This document shows positions 32,523 to 34,027 of a stretch of 34,027 bases of DNA, in pieces. Source of the stretch: Henriciella sp. Its GTDB lineage: Bacteria > Pseudomonadota > Alphaproteobacteria > Caulobacterales > Hyphomonadaceae. Position numbers and translations under genes: made by a program. Numbering within the stretch: position 1 is the stretch's first letter; each line of letters opens with the position of its first letter. The notes beneath the pieces were generated by a model that was not told the DNA's origin, searched no databases, and was given only the letters and a program-made list of their open reading frames with translations. The DNA lies in NCBI GenBank assembly GCA_002733705.1, contig NVWP01000047.1, forward strand, positions 1-34,027. The letters run 5' to 3'.

Positions 32523-33797
32523 ATGAACGATCTCGTATCTCACCTGACGAAAGTCTTCACAGCGGCTTTCGAGGCCGAGGGCTTTGAAAGCCGCTGGGGC
32601 GCCGTGCGCCGCTCCGACCGCCCGGAGCTGGCCGATTTCCAGTGCAATGGATGCATGGGCGCAGCCAAGTCCAGAGGACTGGTGCCGCGCGATCTTGCTG
32701 CCACCATTGCTGAAAAGGTGCAGGGCGATGATGCCATTGAGCGCGTCGATGTCGCCGGGCCGGGTTTCCTGAATATCAAGGTGACATCCGAGGCGCTGTC
32801 GCGTCAGGCAGAAGCTGTGCGCGCGGATGACAAGGCTGGCGGCGGCGCTGTTGCTACGCCTGAAAAGGTCGTGATCGATTTTGGCGGTCCGAATGTCGCC
32901 AAACCGATGCATGTCGGCCATCTGCGCTCTGCGGTCATTGGTGACACGCTCTGCCGCCTTTTCCGCTTTCTTGGCGAAGACGTGACGGGCGACGCCCATC
33001 TTGGCGACTGGGGCCTGCAGATGGGCCACCTCATCACAGAATTGCTGGCCGAGCAGCCGGACCTCGTTTATTTCCGGCCGGATTTTGCTGGCCCCTATCC
33101 GGATGAGCCGCCTGTCACGATTGAAGACCTTGGCCGCCTCTATCCGCAGGCTTCCGCCAAGGCCAAGGAAGACCCCCAGCGCAATGAGGCGAGCCAGCTC
33201 GCTGTCGCTGAAATGCAGGCCGGGCACCCCGGCTACCGCGCGCTGCTGCGTCATTTCATCAATGTCTCGGTTGAGGCTCTGAAGGTCGATTACGGCTTTC
33301 TGGGTGTCGAGTTCGACCTCTGGAAGGGCGAGAGCGATGTCGATCAGCTCATCCCGGGCATGGTGGAGGACCTGAAGGAAAAGGGCCTCGCCAGACTGGA
33401 TGACGGCGCCTGGATCATCGATGTCTCGCGAGAGAGCGACAAGAAAGAGATGCCGCCCTTCATGGTCATCAATTCGCGCGGCGGCACGGGCTACCACGCG
33501 ACAGACCTTGCGACGATTGTCGACCGGGTTGAGACGCTGCACCCCGACCGCATGCTCTATGTGGTGGACCAGCGTCAGGCGCTGCACTTCGAACAGGTTT
33601 TCCGCGCCGCAGACATGGCGGGCCTGATGAGCGAGGACCGCCTCGAACATATCGGCTTTGGCACGGTAAACGGCACGGACGGCAAGCCGTTTAAAACGCG
33701 CGCAGGTGGCGTAGTGAGGCTTGATAATCTTATATCTTTGGCTGTTGAAAGGGCGATAACGCGCCTTGAGGAGGCCGATCTCGCCGCCGATATGGAC
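32523..33797 (+). CDS. argS: Arginyl-tRNA synthetase, 3' part lost at a junction
   Basis: ArgS charges tRNA-Arg with arginine in the cytoplasm. The N-terminal domain (MNDLVSHLTKVFTAAFE), the HIGH-type signature DFGGPNVAKPMHVGHLRSA (about residues 120-138), GDAHLGDWGLQMG, RGGTGYHATDLAT and FGTVNGTDGKPFKTR are all present. The match holds to about residue 425 (LEEADLAADMDE). A full ArgS has some 570-610 residues, so the C-terminal tRNA anticodon-binding domain is absent. The frame stays open to base 34027, but the residues after about 425 are not ArgS; there the opposite strand encodes a different gene. Codons in the last 100 bases before the junction are also AT-richer than the rest. ATG 32523 follows GGAAACGG. 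Confidence 0.9.
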
Positions 33798-34027
33798 GAG
33801 GCGCCAATGCAGATCATCCGGCAGACGGGCAAGCGCCCCCAAAAGCGTCCCGTATCCTTTCTTTTCGACCGCCCGGCCGACCGACAGGATGACCACCGGG
33901 TCCTTTTCCGAGCCGCCGTCGCGCTTCGCGGAGGAGAAATCCGGCGGTGGAAAGCGCCCCAGGTCGAGGCCGTGATAGACCAATTCAACCGCATCCGGGC
34001 GATCGGCCAGGGCGGCCAGGGCGTTCA
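33783..34027 (-). CDS. Fragment of a GT4-type glycosyltransferase (both ends missing)
   Basis: About 80 residues read as an internal piece of a GT4 (GT-B fold) glycosyltransferase of the colanic acid/exopolysaccharide type. VELVYHGLDLGRFPPP is the pre-nucleotide linker. It is followed by PVVILSVGRAVEKKGYGTLLGALARLP, the classic start of the donor-binding domain, and then DDLHWRLVHIGG. The family would continue with GPLLD-like residues, but the match stops at HIGG (33783-33794). From there the minus-strand reading is only the reverse of argS. The upstream side runs off the window. No start or stop belongs to this fragment. It is best explained by a chimeric join of two loci. Confidence 0.8.

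Noticed and set aside
32355-33983. A 542-codon open frame on the minus strand across argS
   Set aside because: Only its first part (above about 33783) is real glycosyltransferase sequence; the rest is the reverse of argS and the lipoprotein gene, with no protein-like pattern.
1-34027. tRNA, rRNA, CRISPR array, insertion sequence, prophage or defence island
   Set aside because: No cloverleaf, regular repeat-spacer pattern, transposase, integrase, phage structural gene or known defence protein was seen on either strand.

Overview
This GC-rich window (clearly above 55% G+C by eye) looks like part of an alphaproteobacterial chromosome, most likely a stalked or budding Caulobacterales/Maricaulales/Hyphomonadaceae-type bacterium. 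The grounds are a Caulobacter-type TonB-dependent receptor, a TetR/COQ9-like protein, UbiK, an NDUFAF7/MidA-like methyltransferase, a PetP/PetR-like MarR + OmpR pair, and general codon use. This is inference from gene content; no marker gene was searched. No rRNA, tRNA, CRISPR array, insertion sequence or prophage was seen.

Layout. 1-2622 (-): a TonB-dependent receptor that runs off the left edge, probably only a few residues before its stop. 2778-4725 (-): a tight ybjN-like / proC / TetR-COQ9-like operon. 4970-7515 (+): modABC for molybdate uptake, with a leader rich in inverted repeats. 7516-7761 (-): ubiK. 7850-9843 (+): lgt and a MidA-like methyltransferase. 9850-12379 (-): MarR regulator, OmpR-type regulator and EnvZ-like kinase, divergent from ilvE (12433-13323, +). 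13324-14202 (-): a PP2C-like phosphatase. 14332-14493 (+): a very basic small ORF with a strong ribosome binding site but an apparent ATC start. 14566-15201 (-): 1-Cys peroxiredoxin. 15326-15844 (+): SixA-like phosphatase. 15946-16526 (-): a 64-residue small protein behind three matching palindromes, then a DUF2256 zinc-binding protein, the latter divergent from a renalase-like flavoprotein (16583-17578, +). 17625-19308 (+): a membrane GT2 glycosyltransferase and a small membrane protein. 19477-21903 (+): two acyl-CoA dehydrogenases that probably work as a pair. 22179-23774 (+): a GltS-domain protein. 23775-25760 (-): a PBP1A-type peptidoglycan synthase. 25877-26413 (-): an exported thioredoxin-fold protein whose start overlaps that of a divergent AGCS symporter (26412-27860, +). 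27941-29233 (-): purB. 29294-30861: an HxlR regulator divergent from an NTF2-like + SDR pair. 30869-31819 (-): ispH. 31936-32499 (+): a lipoprotein. 32523 to the right edge: argS, which breaks off near 33.79 kb.

The window is mostly housekeeping: envelope building (lgt, PBP1A, GT2), quinone and isoprenoid supply (ubiK, ispH, COQ9-like), amino acid and purine metabolism (proC, ilvE, purB) and nutrient uptake (TonB receptor, modABC, AGCS). Genes are packed tightly; no gap exceeds 300 bases, and three of the convergent gene pairs have directly abutting stop codons.

The strongest anomaly is at the right end. The argS reading frame loses its family match near 33783-33800, and from there to 34027 the opposite strand encodes an internal piece of an unrelated GT4 glycosyltransferase. 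Because argS is normally essential, a chimeric assembly end is the first explanation to test. The best candidates for something new are the ATC-start, acid-free small ORF, and the small protein behind the three-palindrome region beside the DUF2256/renalase-like pair. I did not find a convincing novel defence or biosynthetic system.
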